From Halictus rubicundus (Eukaryota > Arthropoda > Insecta > Hymenoptera > Halictidae), in the NCBI RefSeq assembly GCF_050948215.1, contig NC_135164.1:1431116-1495115 (forward strand): a stretch of DNA of 64,000 nucleotides, written 5' to 3'. This document shows positions 49,297 through 61,099 of the stretch, one piece after another. The notes beneath the pieces were generated by a model. That model was not told where the DNA came from and made no database searches. It was given only the letters and a program-made list of their open reading frames with translations. The position numbers were made by a program, and so were the translations under genes. Each line of letters starts with the position of its first letter. Position 1 is the first letter of the stretch.

Positions 49297-50165
49297 CAGA
49301 TGCGATCCTGCTTCGGGCATTACGAAGCGCGCGACCCCCCACGGGCCTATACCTGAGCGTTTCCTTCGTCAATAACTACTACTGCTTTGTATTAAACGTT
49401 CGTATTGTATATTAACATACGTTTACTTATTTGTATTTATTGTAAACCAGAAAGCATGTCAGCTCACTGAAGATAATAATAATAATACGGTTATTCCACG
49501 CAAAACCGGACACTTCTTGGAATAATGTTGCGGGTGTTGTTCAAATTTGAATATGTTCTATTCTTCAGTGACCTATGAAGGAATCTTCAATGATTTTTCG
49601 ATATCTTAAAAATTGTTCATTTTACAGAAGTGTAAAAAAACGTGCCACCCTTTTTTCATTAAATGATAAGACTAGAATTAACAAACCGATGAGAATGAGT
49701 TTTTAGGAGCTTATAGTGAAAACATAGGAGTATCTGCTAAAAATGTTGTCATTTGAGAAAAATGTTTTCTCAACATTTATTTTGTAATTGTTTTAAACAA
49801 CTGCAGTGTTTTCATAGCAGGGACATTTTTAAAAATTTGGAAAGAAATGAGGATACAGCAGTCGAATGGAGAAATGCAGTGAAGGTAGAAGAAATAAACT
49901 TTACCGGAAATTGAAGCAGTTTTCAAACACACCCTGCGTGGGTCTGTGGTACGTCAAGTTTCATTGTGAAACGGTACGAACGGGCAGACTTTCTCAAGGA
50001 CGTGAGAATGGTTTTTTTGCCGTACCCGAGTCGTAAAGTAATAAATTCGCCTAAGAGACAGGAAGAGGCTCTGCAAAATGACATCGCCTAACTCGACCAT
50101 AACAGAAACCCAAACTGAAATTCGAACTGACGTCAGAAAACACATGTTTCGAGCATGTACTGTTA
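49297..50165. other. Repeat debris without a gene
   Basis: 49490-49680 is an inverted copy of the family seen at 31110-31290 and 32270-32460. The rest shows nothing recognisable. Confidence 0.4.
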
Positions 50166-51393
50166 CACAGGGTGAGGCACTAAAACCGGCCACCTGAATA
50201 ACTTGGTTGCTATTGGTGATGGGAAAAAACGCATCAGGCCAAAATTATTTGGTATCGAGCGGCTGATTATTCGATGTTATTATTTTTTTTTATGGGAACC
50301 ACATATTTTTGAACTGCTACGATTGTAGCCCTTCTCCAGACAATTTCAACGACATAGTCATGGTCATTCAAGGTCGTTCAAGGTTATAAACGTTAACAAG
50401 GAGGAAGAATATAAATTCACTGTGAATGCTACGTAATGGGATATTTTCTTTATAACAATCGAACCGAGTCAATGCAAAATATGAACAATGTGCTTCAGTT
50501 TTTCATAGTGAGTATTCACATTGTTTTTGGGTAAGTATTGTATATCTTTCATTGAATCATAACAAAACTAAAACTTAATTTTTTACGTTTTCTGCAAACT
50601 TTGCCTGCAGACATCCAAAAGCTCCAGATAATTAATTTGACTAGACAAATTGACCAAAAGTTCATCAATTTGAAAACGTACTGGTTAAATTAATTGGCTT
50701 ATCTTTTATATTTGTTATATTTTTGTTTATACCTTTATCTTTTATAAACGCATAACACGTATGTGAAATAATACGAAATAACAAAGGGCGTAATATATAG
50801 CATGGAAATTATTTTAAGATAATTGAAAAATTATCTATAATTATAATGAATGATTATAAAAAATACTTTTTGACACGCCTGTGATGCGTTTTTGCCTTCT
50901 CGGTAATTTTGGTATGCATTGAATACAAAAAGATAAATATAAAATACATATGCAAAAAGTAAAAAATGGTGTAGAAGATTATAATTCAACGAAATTATAA
51001 TTCTAATGGAAAAATTACCAATTTTCATCCTAATATCCATTTTTGCGAAAGAAATGTATTTCATATCGTGATATACACGAACATTGAATTTCAAAAAGTA
51101 AATCTTGAACAGTAAATTCCGCACTGTGACTAAGGCGAACAAGTGGCAAAATTTTGGACAAAAATCCAAATGTGTTTACGAATGTATATGTATTGTTAAT
51201 TAGTCACAAAAAATTAAATTTAACAATAAAATTAAAAAATTAAAAAAAATTCACAATATTTATGCATAAAAATAATTGTTATATGCAGATTTAATATGCT
51301 CCTAATATGCAGTTTTGCCAAGGGAATTTTTCGTACATCCTGATATAAACGTCTAGTGAGATGTGCTCCACTTGTCTGCACTGTGCGCTGCGG
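50166..51393. other. Old transposon edge and AT-rich spacer
   Basis: 'ACACAGGGTGAGGCACTAAAA' (50164 onward) resembles the ACAGGGT(G/A)-type termini of the element at 52223-53317, suggesting a degraded end of a related element. The following kilobase is AT-rich with no supported gene. Confidence 0.35.
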
Positions 51394-51907
51394 CGCACAG
51401 TGGGCAATTTGAACAAAATTGGATTCAAAATCAAGGAACTTTCGATAGGAATGAGGTAGAGCGATGAAATTTTTTTTAAATGAAAGCTGCAACTTTGTAG
51501 AATATGGGAAAAAATAGGGAGATTATTACCATCCAATCATTTCAACGAAAAAATGACTTCATTAGTTTTTGTCAGAAAAATCTATTTTTTGCAAAATCCT
51601 GAGGTCGTAGACAAATTTTGAGACCAGATTTGAAATCAGCGTGAAAAAATCTATGGGAAATGATGTATAGTATGTTAAAAAAAAAATTTTCCGCGCGTGG
51701 TATTGGAAAAACTAAAATTTTCTTGAATTTGTTCGCGTTTAACGAATTTTCTCGAGGTTAAAAAACGTTCGTACCACAATCTCTCTATTTTTCCCATATT
51801 CTACAAAGATGCAGCTTTCATTTAAAAAAAATTTCATCGCTCTACCTCATTCTTATCGAAAGTTCCTTGATTTCGATTCCGATTTTGTCCAAATTGCCCA
51901 CTGTGCG
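51394..51907. repeat. Full copy of the CGCACAGTGGG MITE
   Basis: 514 bp with inverted ends CGCACAGTGGGCAATTTG and complement. It is the same family as 7778-7788 plus 13356-13863, and shows the uninterrupted site into which the BEL/Pao element inserted in the other copy. Arms of about 110 bp pair internally. A short 'CACTGTGCGC' motif also lies just outside both ends. Confidence 0.8.
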
Positions 51908-52222
51908 CCGCACGGGAACACTGTAGATGTATCTCACTACATGTTTATTTGACGATGTACGAAAACTTCCTTTGGCAGAACTGTATATTAGCAGGAAATT
52001 CATATTATTATTCATTTAAAAATCATGTAACAATTATTTTTATGCATAAAAATTGTGAATTTGTTTTGTTATAATTATTAACTACATTGGTAAATATAAT
52101 TGTCTGTAAGAAATTTCCTCTATATATACTAACCAAACTACGAGAAGTCCCCAAAAACAGACCGTTTGTCCGCACTGTGCGCCGGCGGGTATTATGAATC
52201 AAATTTTAGAAAGAAATATATA
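51908..52222. other. AT-rich spacer
   Basis: No gene was seen. A 'GCACTGTGCGCCGGCGGG' motif near 52172 looks like another eroded edge of the preceding MITE family. Confidence 0.35.
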
Positions 52223-53317
52223 CAGGGTATCCCAGCTAACTGGACCATCCTCGCTTAGTGTTAGTCATAGAAAAAAAAACGTTATAGGGCAATATTAACC
52301 TAACCGAAGGGGCAATATAATGATTCTGAAAAACTTTTTTCAAGGTCATTTTTTTCTAGATATCAAGGTCATCAATTTTTTCTAAAAGGAACTGTATATT
52401 TTTTTTATGGCGATGTAATAGTTGGGGTGAAGACCTCTTCAATGACATATTATACAATGACCTTCGTATGACTTTGGGTACGAAAAATCCAAAAAGCATT
52501 GCAGGTATTATCAGCGATAATTTACTACACTAATTGGTTTGATTGAACTACTCTATTTCAATAAATGTTCGAAATGATGACCATTGTTTGCAATACATTG
52601 TTGTATACGGAAAATAAATGATTCTCTGGCTGTTCTAATAGTTTAATTGCTAATATTGGAACATATGATGTACAGTAAAATCTCTTTTCCTGTCCAACAG
52701 CCATGGTTTTATATTTATTTATAACTGCGTCTATTGCGCCGACCGCACCGATGAATGGAATGTATTGAATGTTAGTGAATAAGTTTTTCTTATCCTCAAT
52801 AATGAATAATTTCAATTTATAAACGCTGATAAGCTTTTGATTTCGTTTACTACTGTTAGTTCGATGTCAGTTTACAATAGAAAACAGATATATTTATTTA
52901 TGGTGAGGCTGGAAACTCTGCGGAAGCATCCCGTTTATACGCGGAGAGATACCCGGAAAGACGTCATCCTTCTCCAAGGAGCTTCGATGTCGAGTAGTTC
53001 AATCAAACCAATTAGTATGGTAAATTAATCACTGATAATACCTATAATGCTGTTTGGATTTTTCATACCCAAGGTCACACGAAGGTCATTGTATAATATG
53101 TCATTGAAGAGGTCTTTACCTCTACGATAAAAAAATATATAGTTCCATTAAAAAAAAATTTATGATCTTGATATCTAGAAAAAATGACCTCGAAAAAAGT
53201 TTTTTCCGAATCATTATATTGCTCTTTCGGTTAGATTAATATTGTCCTATTATGTTTATTTCTATTACTAACACTAAGCGAGATATTCAAGGTGGTCAAG
53301 TTAGCAGTGACACCCTG
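52223..53317. mobile_element. 1.1-kb inverted-repeat DNA transposon relic (CAGGGT ends)
   Basis: The left end CAGGGTATCCCAGCTAACT and the right end (complement of CAGGGTGTCACTGCTAACT) begin arms of about 330 bp (52223-52555 and 52985-53317), including 'CTCGCTTAGTGTTAG', 'ATATCAAGGTCAT' and complements. On the minus strand the centre has a degraded coding-like stretch. Its end recalls 'CIxxNGxHFEHL'-type transposase C-termini of some IS630/mariner-like insect elements; this is tentative. Confidence 0.6.
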
Positions 53318-53590
53318 CATATATATGTATATATATAATTGGGAGACCATATTACCACGTTACCAAGTTACCATGTCTTTCCCTCTATTACATTCGACAT
53401 ATATCATACATACATAAATAAATATTACTAACAGCAAATTCATAGTATAAAACGTAACTTACCTTTCTCGCCACTTTTTATTTTTAGATGCGTGGGTCCC
53501 AAATGGTGTATAATGGTTTTTTCTTTTACGCCCCACGTTGCTTTGCGCTTCATCACCTTGTATTCTTCCTTCCATGATTGTAACACCCAC

Positions 53591-53770
53591 ACAATGACAC
53601 TTTACACTATATTCACATTTACACTTTACACTATCTTCACACAATTACACTTTATACTATATTCACATTTACACTTTACACTATCTTCACACAATTACAC
53701 TTTACACTATATTCACATTTACATTTTACACTTTACACTATATTCACGCAATTACACTTTACACTTTACA
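53591..53770. repeat. 50-bp minisatellite, about 3.5 copies
   Basis: Units starting ACAAT(G/T)ACACTTTA begin at 53591, 53641 and 53691, followed by a partial, rearranged unit to about 53770. Each unit itself is built from 'TTACACTATATTCACAT'-like half repeats. Confidence 0.88.
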
Positions 53771-53914
53771 AAATTATTAACAAACCGCGTTGTAATAACG
53801 AATCGCTTCGTACTTTCGTACTGTAAAGCGCGCGACGATGAACTGGTCAACCAATTCCGTCACACATCGGTTACAAATCGGTGAGAGAGCAAAAGATAGT
53901 GCAAACATATGATT

Positions 53915-54045
53915 GAAGTATTTCTCTCTCTTTTTCTCTCTCGCTCACACCCCCGCTTTCTCTCTTTTTCTCTCTCGCTCTCACCCCCGCTTCCTCAACC
54001 TTTCTCTCTCACTCTCACCACCGCTCTGTCACTCTCACCCCCCAC
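53915..54045 (+). repeat. CT-rich low-complexity tract
   Basis: Pyrimidine-rich sequence with repeated 'TTTTTCTCTCTCGCTC' and 'ACCCCCGCTT' blocks lies just upstream of the host-gene candidate. It could be promoter-proximal, but no core promoter element was identified. Confidence 0.55.
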
Positions 54046-54059
54046 TCAAAGACAAATGA

Positions 54060-54145
54060 ATGCAACAGGCGCCCTGGGCCTTGCCGATAGGACCTGGCAA
54101 GGGTGCGATCGTTAGAAAGAAAGTTGTCGTCCAGCTGGAAACATC
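54060..54145 (+). other. Possible first exon of the RS-rich gene candidate
   Basis: An ATG at 54060, preceded by an in-frame TGA, opens a 28-codon frame ('MQQAPWALPIGPGKGAIVRK', then Val-rich). It runs to a consensus donor (C|GTAAGT at 54146). Joining it directly to the acceptor before 54767 would run into a stop after a few codons. It may be untranslated, spliced elsewhere, or a chance frame. Confidence 0.3.
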
Positions 54146-54235
54146 GTAAGTACCCTTCACTCTTGCTACGCCTGTCTCTTGCAGGAAATCTCTTATTCTT
54201 TTTTTCGTGTCACTAATTTTAACGCGGCTTTTCTA

Positions 54236-54705
54236 TGAAATCAAATATTTTGATCGAAAGCATCTTCATATTTTAAATTGGTTTTTGTACAGTTTGCTTT
54301 GGTTTAATACAAGTTTCCTATTTATTTGCAAATCTGTTTTCACGCGGTATGTATATTCTGCGTACATGGTTCCTTTCTTTACACAAGTTTTGTATTTTTA
54401 TTCCATTCTGTTTCCTTATTTTGCACGGTCTTTTTATACGGTACGTATCCACCGTGTAAAATGACACCGACGTGTATCTGATTTTGTAACCTTCACTGAG
54501 CATACAGTGAAGCGCAGAACTAGAAGTAGAATAAAAATAAAGATATTTGTGCAGAAACAGGAACAATGCACGCAGAATAAACTGTGTGCAAACAGATGTA
54601 CCGAAAAGTAGGAAAGTTGTGTCAAACCAAGGCAAACTCTACAAAAACCAATTTAAAATATAAAAATTCATTCAATCAAAATATTTCATTTAGCAAACAT
54701 ATTTC
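54236..54705. repeat. Imperfect palindromic element in putative intron 1
   Basis: 54236-54460 and the complement of about 54500-54705 match along their lengths: both read 'TATTTTAAATTGGTTTTTGT', then 'TCTGCGT(A/G)CAT(G/T)GTTCCT'. A foldback insertion of about 470 bp makes up most of the space between the possible first exon and the RS-rich exon. Confidence 0.7.
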
Positions 54706-54766
54706 AAGATATAGATATGTAGAGTTTTGTAGAGTCTGCTACAATAATTTTTGTAATTTTTTTCAG

Positions 54767-55043
54767 ATGCCAACCGTAGCGACTCAAACGGATAGGAAGC
54801 TGACGTCGCGCCGCTCGCCGGCATATTCGCGCCGGAGCTCGCGATCGCCGAGGCGCAGATCGCGATCGCGATGCTCCTGGCCCGAGTCGCGTTCCCCGAG
54901 ACGCGGGTCGCGATCGCGATGCTCGCGGCGCGGGTCGCGGTCGGGGTCGCCAACAGGGCCATCACAATCGTCTCAGTATCAATCTTCCCGATCGCCGCGT
55001 ACATCATTTAGGCGGTCGGACGAAAGTCTTTTTCGCCAAGAAG
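54767..55043 (+). CDS. RS-rich exon of a candidate host gene
   Basis: A polypyrimidine tract and acceptor (TTTTTTTCAG) precede an ATG at 54767, and a consensus donor (AAG|GTACGT) follows at 55044. The 92 codons between are open in only one frame. They begin 'MPTVATQTDRKLTSRRS' and are dominated by Arg-Ser dipeptides (RSRSR, SRSPRR). The RS domain is the signature of SR splicing factors and of insect splicing regulators. No RRM is visible nearby. GC content is far higher than the flanks (about 54770-55040), consistent with a coding exon. Its splicing partner is unclear: the phase at 55043 (one base over) joined to 55698 gives an Arg/Gln-rich frame, not the Gly-rich one. Confidence 0.5.
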
Positions 55044-55062
55044 GTACGTACAATAGTTTTGT

Positions 55063-55582
55063 GATTAGATCAAATGACTTGAATGTTATTGAGAAGTTAG
55101 AAGGATTAGTTTATTAGACGAGGTGTAAAAAATTTTTGAAAAAAGTTTGAATTGGTCGGAATCGCAAAAGAAATAGTAAAAGTTGGTTTTTTTTTTAGCT
55201 TTTTTATCTGAGCCTGTATTGAAAATTTAAAAAATGTGTTTGAAAATTTCATCTATATTGGTTAATTCGTTTACGAGTTATAAACGATTAAAAGTGCGGT
55301 CGAAAATCGTGAAAAATGGCAACTTTTCCACTTGCGTTTATAACTCGTAAACGAATTAACCAATATCGGTGAAATTTCCAGCATGGATATAATTTATTCG
55401 ACCGAATCAAATACATTCTTTAAATTTTCAATACAGGCTCAGATAAAAAAGCTGAAAAACTAACTTTTACTATTTCTTTTGCGATTCCGACCAATTCAAA
55501 TTTTTTTCAAAAATTTTTTACACCTCGTCTAATAAACTAATCCTTCTAACTTCTCAATAACATTCAAGTCATTTGATCTAAT
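55063..55582. repeat. 520-bp palindromic element in putative intron 2
   Basis: The left arm starts ATTAGATCAAATGACTTGAA and the right arm ends with its complement. Both arms of about 250 bp pair nearly throughout and meet around 55320, where 'TTATAACTCGTAAACGAATT' mirrors the left side. It starts about 19 bp after the donor site. A related but distinct palindrome is at about 61100-61568. Confidence 0.8.
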
Positions 55583-55697
55583 TTTTAAAAAGTTATGTTG
55601 CTTCAAATAGTGTAGACTCAGTTTTGCTCGTTACTGTATATGAATGAGAACATTTAAAAAATTGTCCGTTTAATAATGTTTGTTTTTCACGTTACAG

Positions 55698-55880
55698 CTG
55701 CACGAAATACAAAAAGAGTTAAAATCAATGAGACGAGGAGGAAGTGGCGGCAGGGGTGGCTGGGGTTACAGAGGAAGCAGAGGAAGCAGAGGAGGCAGAG
55801 GTGGCAGAGGAGGCAGCGGTAACTGGATCAGAGGCACTAATAAAATTGCCGAAAAAAATTATTATATATTTAAAAATTAA
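55698..55880 (+). CDS. Possible RGG-rich terminal exon
   Basis: An acceptor-like 'TTTTTCACGTTACAG' precedes 55698. One frame gives 'HEIQKELKSMRRGGSGGRGG' followed by WGYRGSRGSRGG-type repeats, ending at a TAA at 55878-55880. RGG/RG repeats bind RNA and would suit a partner of an RS domain. However, the RS exon's phase favours a second frame here, Arg/Gln-rich, ending near 55822. Trinucleotide-rich sequence can leave several frames open by chance. I therefore give this low weight. Confidence 0.3.
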   Translation: MHEIQKELKSMRRGGSGGRGGWGYRGSRGSRGGRGGRGGSGNWIRGTNKIAEKNYYIFKN

Positions 55881-56150
55881 TTTAAAATATAGAATTTAAA
55901 CCTAATATGTTTAATCTTTTTTGTTATATTCTCCATCTTGCCTTTGCGTTATTCCTTTCCTAAAATCCAAAATATTCCTTTTTCAATTAAAATTAATTTT
56001 ATCATTCTACTCTCGTGTGTCTACTGTATGCACCTAAAAGATTATTTTCATGAACTTGGTAGTTCAATTGTTATAATTTAATGAAAAAGGTTGACACTTT
56101 ATTTTCAAGACCTGTAAAAGTAACCCTTTGCACTCGGCGCTATTTTCATT
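55881..56150. other. AT-rich flank of the gene candidate
   Basis: No gene is visible. Bases 56050-56125 weakly match the dispersed family of 31110-31290. A possible polyadenylation region for the upstream candidate was not identified with confidence. Confidence 0.35.
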
Positions 56151-56649
56151 TGTAAGGATGTCGAGGATCTTATAATGTAATTTCATAAACACGTTTATTC
56201 AGAAAAAGACAGAGACTATAGGTTACCCTCGTGCGCGCTACAACAACGTTGGCTTCTTCTCCGCTCTACACTTTTAACGGTTTTTGCCGTGTAGGCGGTT
56301 ACATTTCGGAAGCCAATCACGGGTGTCTAAATTCTAAAGTACGCCCTCCGAGAGGCGACAGGGTGAGGGAAACCGACCAGTTTATTAGGGTACCCTCGCC
56401 CCGAATCCTCGTCGCCTACCTAGGGCCCTTAACGTTACGCATTTGGTCCGCAGATGTCTTACGGTACGTCAACGGCTATTGAGACCTTTAGCTAAAATAC
56501 GAAGTCACTAATAAATCATCATAAAACAGGAAGTTCCGCTAAATCTCAAAAATAGCCTGAAGTCACGTCCGCACCGTAATCATAAACTGCGCCCTTGGCC
56601 GGCCTATAGTTGCGGCCCGCATGGGTCGCGGTCGCTCGAATTCCTTACA
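56151..56649 (-). repeat. Solo LTR with CATT target duplication
   Basis: 499 bp bounded by TGTAAGGA and its complement TCCTTACA, flanked by CATT (56147-56150 and 56650-56653). The AATAAA-type signal lies near the left end on the minus strand (complement of 'TTTATTCAG' near 56197), giving the orientation. The block is GC-rich against AT-rich flanks and no internal region remains. It represents LTR-LTR recombination of an element whose family is otherwise not present in this window. Confidence 0.8.
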
Positions 56650-57947
56650 CATTCTAAAACTAAATTTTTCTCTACTGTTTTAGAATATTTTCATTTTATT
56701 CATACGAAACTGATCCGATTTCCACATAGAATATTTAAATGTTTAGTAATCTGTTAAATTCAAATTTTGTAATGTAATAAATACATTGTAATATTTGTTG
56801 TAATTTCTTTGAAATAATGCCACAACAATTTCTAGTGGTGGTTCAGAGTCACCACTCGAGTGCAAAGGGTTAACAATTTCTTTTTCTCTTTTGTATAATG
56901 TGGTACTGTATGTAAGCTCATCGGTATACAAATGTGATCGCAATTTCATATGATACATGAAGCTACAGCTACGACTATGCTATATGCGTATATGGACAAC
57001 TGCACATTGCTTGCATGAGTCCGAAACATCAAACTAGCGGAGTATTTGTATGTATAGGAAAATTATATACATATACACACATAAACAGACGCACGTTGCC
57101 GATGAGCGAATAGGCGTCGAACATAACCACAATCTACGCTTGCAGTTTCCTCCAATCCCACTTCGACAGTCTTTCTACTTAGGCGCCACCTGATGAGCTC
57201 CAGTTCAACTAAACTTGTCACATTTTTTGCTCTATATTATCGATATCATGAATTCTGACGCTAGAAAGCCATGCCGAAACGGGAAACAAGTTTTCGCCTT
57301 TATTTCGCAACAGAATCAAGACAAATTATAGCTCAATTTGTAGCTGGAGATATTTTCTATTGCGGGCTGATCTCGACATCATCCAGAAAACTCATCGAAT
57401 GGCATAAAACTGCTTGAATTCCACGGCACGTGCATCGTCAATGTTTGGCCTACTTCTAACGCTCATATTTCTAAATATCTCCATAATCTCGTCAGCTCAT
57501 GACCAGCCCGCATTAGATTGAACCTTCCTCTTTTGAATGAGCCCTTTACCAGCGACAAAATATTCCTTTTTAAGGACGAAAACTTGATCCCCGTAAAACC
57601 ATATTTTGTCGGTAATGTAGTCACTCTACTTTTGGCGCTCCGGGCCCTTAAAGGGCGTACGAACACTTTCGCGAGCCAGTGTACGTTACTTGCTCGCCGC
57701 TTCACTGAGGAGTAGAAAAGTTGGTAACCTAAGAACCAGGGGCCCCAGGTGGCCTTGACGAATCGATAGTACCGCTATAACGGCTACTAGAAGAAGCTAA
57801 ATCGTAACATTTTCGTTCAGTATGGAGAGCTGGGTCACCGACGAGATATATATAAAGACTGCCAGCCCCCGTGTTAAACTGCGAGTCTCAAAGTGGGTCC
57901 CAGGTGGGTACTGGGATCGGTCGGTAACGGCCCCAATGTCAAGATAC
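56650..57947. other. Intergenic sequence without a supported gene
   Basis: Short open frames occur at 57463-57715 on both strands but have no recognisable domain or context. No repeat structure stood out. Confidence 0.35.
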
Positions 57948-58619
57948 TGTTACGTCCCGCGGTTGGTTACGCGATGGTAAAGACGCTTCGTGATTTTACC
58001 GCGGAGAGACGCTTCAAAATTACAACCATTTGGCTCACTCGACTCGTACGTTCGAAGTCTAGCCGGGTCCACGGTTCCACGTAAATACGTAGATATGCCA
58101 CTCACCAACAGTCCTGGACAGGTTGCAAGAAACAGAGACAGATGGGGCAACCGTGCTCCCTCGGATTGGCTACGGAGAATGGGTCGGTGTCCTTGTCCCT
58201 CTTAGGTCGATGGCTCTCTCTCTCTCTCTCTGAAGATGCTGGTCCTGATGCTGCGCGGCCGCGAGATGGTGCGGACGTTCGCCGAATGGATTGGATTGTT
58301 AGACACGAGAGGGCGAAATAACTGGCGTAATTAATGTTTACAACCGGCGCGACGCGGCACCCTCTTGCGCGGGATTGGCGGGTAATAAATGACAGGATTT
58401 GAATGGTTAACACTAAATATATATATTCAAAAAGTAGTTGGAATACAAAGACTCTTAATACTAAGTATTGGAACAGTTAGATATAGTAAGAGGTAGTAAC
58501 GCTTGAAATGGAAACGCGAGATGTTGACGCGACCAGGTCGCGGATGATAACCGACTTCCTCGGGAATTGTCCAGACCTCCTTCGCTCGGAGATCGCGTGG
58601 AGGGGCGCGTGACGTATTA
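57948..58619 (-). repeat. Truncated LTR of the Gypsy-env family
   Basis: Starts TGTTACGTCCCGCGG, the complement of the Gypsy-env LTR end, and follows that LTR inverted to about 58619. There the match stops at the position equal to about 15285, so the first about 235 bp of the LTR are missing. It contains the segment deleted from the 3' LTR of the complete element, showing that the longer form is ancestral. Many substitutions separate it from the complete copy. Confidence 0.88.
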
Positions 58620-59895
58620 GGGTCGACCCATACAAGACCGGGACGGGACCGGGGACGTTTGGCCGCTAGATTCGAAACCAGGGTGTAGGGTTTGGAGTCG
58701 ACGGGGCTTCAGTGTTCCAAACTATATTTCTGCTCGCCCCGGTTGGGTCATTATCTCGAGCGTTTGACCATTTCCAGAAGGCCTTTCGGGAGCGCGTTGA
58801 CAGTTCCCTGCTGTGCATGGCACGAAAAAAATGTTTTTAGGGCCTTCACGGTTCCTTAGGTAAACTATCGGTATCTCCCCTTTACAATACCATGGAAATA
58901 GGAAACCTTCCTACCTCTTGGTGAAACATCATACATCCTTGTATTGTATGTAAATTATACATACATATATTGTAAAAACGAGAATAGTTGTTACTTTTTT
59001 TTTTAAGGAAATATCCACATTAGGAAGGGGATCATTCCATGTGAATTCGATCACTTTTTGGGGACTATGTCTCGAATTTTGATGACATTGAAGTATGTTG
59101 TGGTCCAAGAGAAAATGGGAGGCGGGGGTTGAGCCGGGTTATCACAAAAGACTGCTGTTCTCAAATAATTTATTTTTTCCTTGGTGAATGTCATTTCTTA
59201 ATTAAAAAATATTAGAAATATCTTTGTTTTGCAAATTTTACCACTGGTTCAAGTGTGAAAAAATTTGAATAAATATGGCTGTATTTTACGTTTCTTCATG
59301 TTTCTCTTTGAAATTTCGTTTTGTAATTCGCGGAGCCGCAAAACTATTTATTGTACTATTCATTATTTTAGGTTCATAAAATTGCTGGATATTCTTTAGA
59401 CATTCTGAAGTAAGGGTCGCTAGCGAAAAAATGTATGTATATGGAAAACTCCTAAATTCTTGTCCATGATAGCCTAAACATGGTTAGATGGAAGGTTCCC
59501 TGGCAGGAATGCGATGGCGTATCTATATCTTGTCCAATGAGACGAGACAGTAGACGTAAACATAGGCGCTCGAGTGCGACAGAGTTGAAGTTACCCTTAC
59601 AAGACAATTAGCAAAGGACGCACGCTGGGTGCTTCACTGCCTTGGTCTCGTTGGACAGAGCGTAGGTACGAATGCACGGCCGATTGGATCAGAGTGCAAG
59701 GGACAGGCCTCGTTTCACGCGTACTTTTGGCTACAGTCGAGATATTGGCTACAGCGGTCACACACACTATGTAGCGGGTGACGTCGAAGCCAAAACAATG
59801 GGACTACGGGCGCAGCTGTGGGGGGGATAGGCATACCTAACGGTGGGCTTCTCAAGAATGGTGACACTTTAAAAATGGCGAAATTAAAATGGTTT
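58620..59895. other. Intergenic sequence with one dispersed-repeat copy
   Basis: 59025-59140 is related to 48940-49070 ('ATTCGATCACTTTTTGGGG' type). Nothing else is recognised. Confidence 0.35.
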
Positions 59896-60998
59896 CAAGT
59901 GTACGCTGCACCGCGACATTGCCTTCTTTTTGACGGCAGACGAGCGGTTACGAACAGCAACCGAGCAGCTGTACTTGTTGTCCTTACACCATGTACATAT
60001 GCGACTGCCACATGATCTAATACAATTATGAATTGTTAGAGAAATTCACTTCACGGACCTGTTTTTAAAAAATCGGACACTTCAAAATTGACGAAACTAA
60101 AATTATTTGAAGTGAACGCTGCAACGCGATACATAGCCTAGCAGCACGGTTGGCGCACGGTAGAAGCAGAGCCCGGGAGGCTGTTAGGCCTATGGCCTCC
60201 CGGGCCCGGGTTCACTTGAAATAATTTAGTTTCGTCAATTTTGAAGTATCCACTTACTTAAAAACCGGGTCTGTAGAGGGGACACTTGGGGCTATAACCT
60301 CATTTTTTTAAATAATACAACGTTTATAATGTTCTTTAAACATTCTGAAGTGGGGGTTCGCAGAGTTTGTCCTAAAATTGAAACTTTCACGTAGCAACGA
60401 GAAAGAAAACAGGAAAAGAGGTCCGTATTTTATTGGGGTATTGTGCAGTCGGAGTGTACAGGAAAGGTGAATACCATCATTAGCACAGAGGACATTGGTT
60501 TTTCCAAACCTGTCGGAGGATAGCGGTCGATCAGTCGTGCACTTACAATTGGCTACCTGAATCGCCGAACGTCGCGTCCTTACCTGGTTTTACCTGCTTG
60601 AAACCTTGGAGGCTCCATAAATTAAAAACCAAAATTTCAAAGAGGCAGCATCGAAGTACTGCTCTGTAACTATTATATTAAAAGAACCGTGATATTCATT
60701 TTTTGACCTGTCCATCGAATCTCGAAGGATTCTTGGGGCTATATCCTCATTCCCTCTAAATTTGTATGGCAGACAAAGTCACATGCTGGTCATTAGTACC
60801 TGCGACGTGTAAATTACTTTATGACCACCGACCAACGAAACCACAAGGAATATCCAGAAGAATTAAGAGTGTTTGCTGTTGATTTCAACTGTACGCTGAA
60901 CCGTGGTGTTGCCTCCTTTTTGACGGCAGACGAGCGATTACGAGCAGCGGCCGGGCAGCTGTACTTGTCGTCCTTACACCATGTGCATGCAGTAGCGA
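59896..60998. repeat. Diverged direct repeats and a GC-cored palindrome
   Basis: About 110 bp containing 'TTTTTGACGGCAGACGAGCG' at 59925 recurs at about 60882-60998, roughly 85-90 percent alike by eye. Between them, 60065-60250 is an inverted repeat: 'CTTCAAAATTGACGAAACTA' and its complement enclose a GC-rich hairpin GCCCGGGAGGC…GCCTCCCGGGC (about 60168-60211). This is probably debris of one older element family; no coding is seen. Confidence 0.55.
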
Positions 60999-61099
60999 CG
61001 GGAAGTATGTTGACACCTTTTCAAGCGGTATAACTTTTTTGAAATTGGTCCAAATGACTTGAATCTCTTTTAGATGTTAGACCAACTAGTTTGCTGCAG

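Noticed and set aside
54207..54635. Frames of 63-105 codons in the putative first intron
   Set aside because: They follow the arms of an imperfect palindrome and resemble each other only because of it.
57463..57715. Overlapping 65- and 80-codon frames on opposite strands
   Set aside because: No domain, splice context or repeat support; probably chance.
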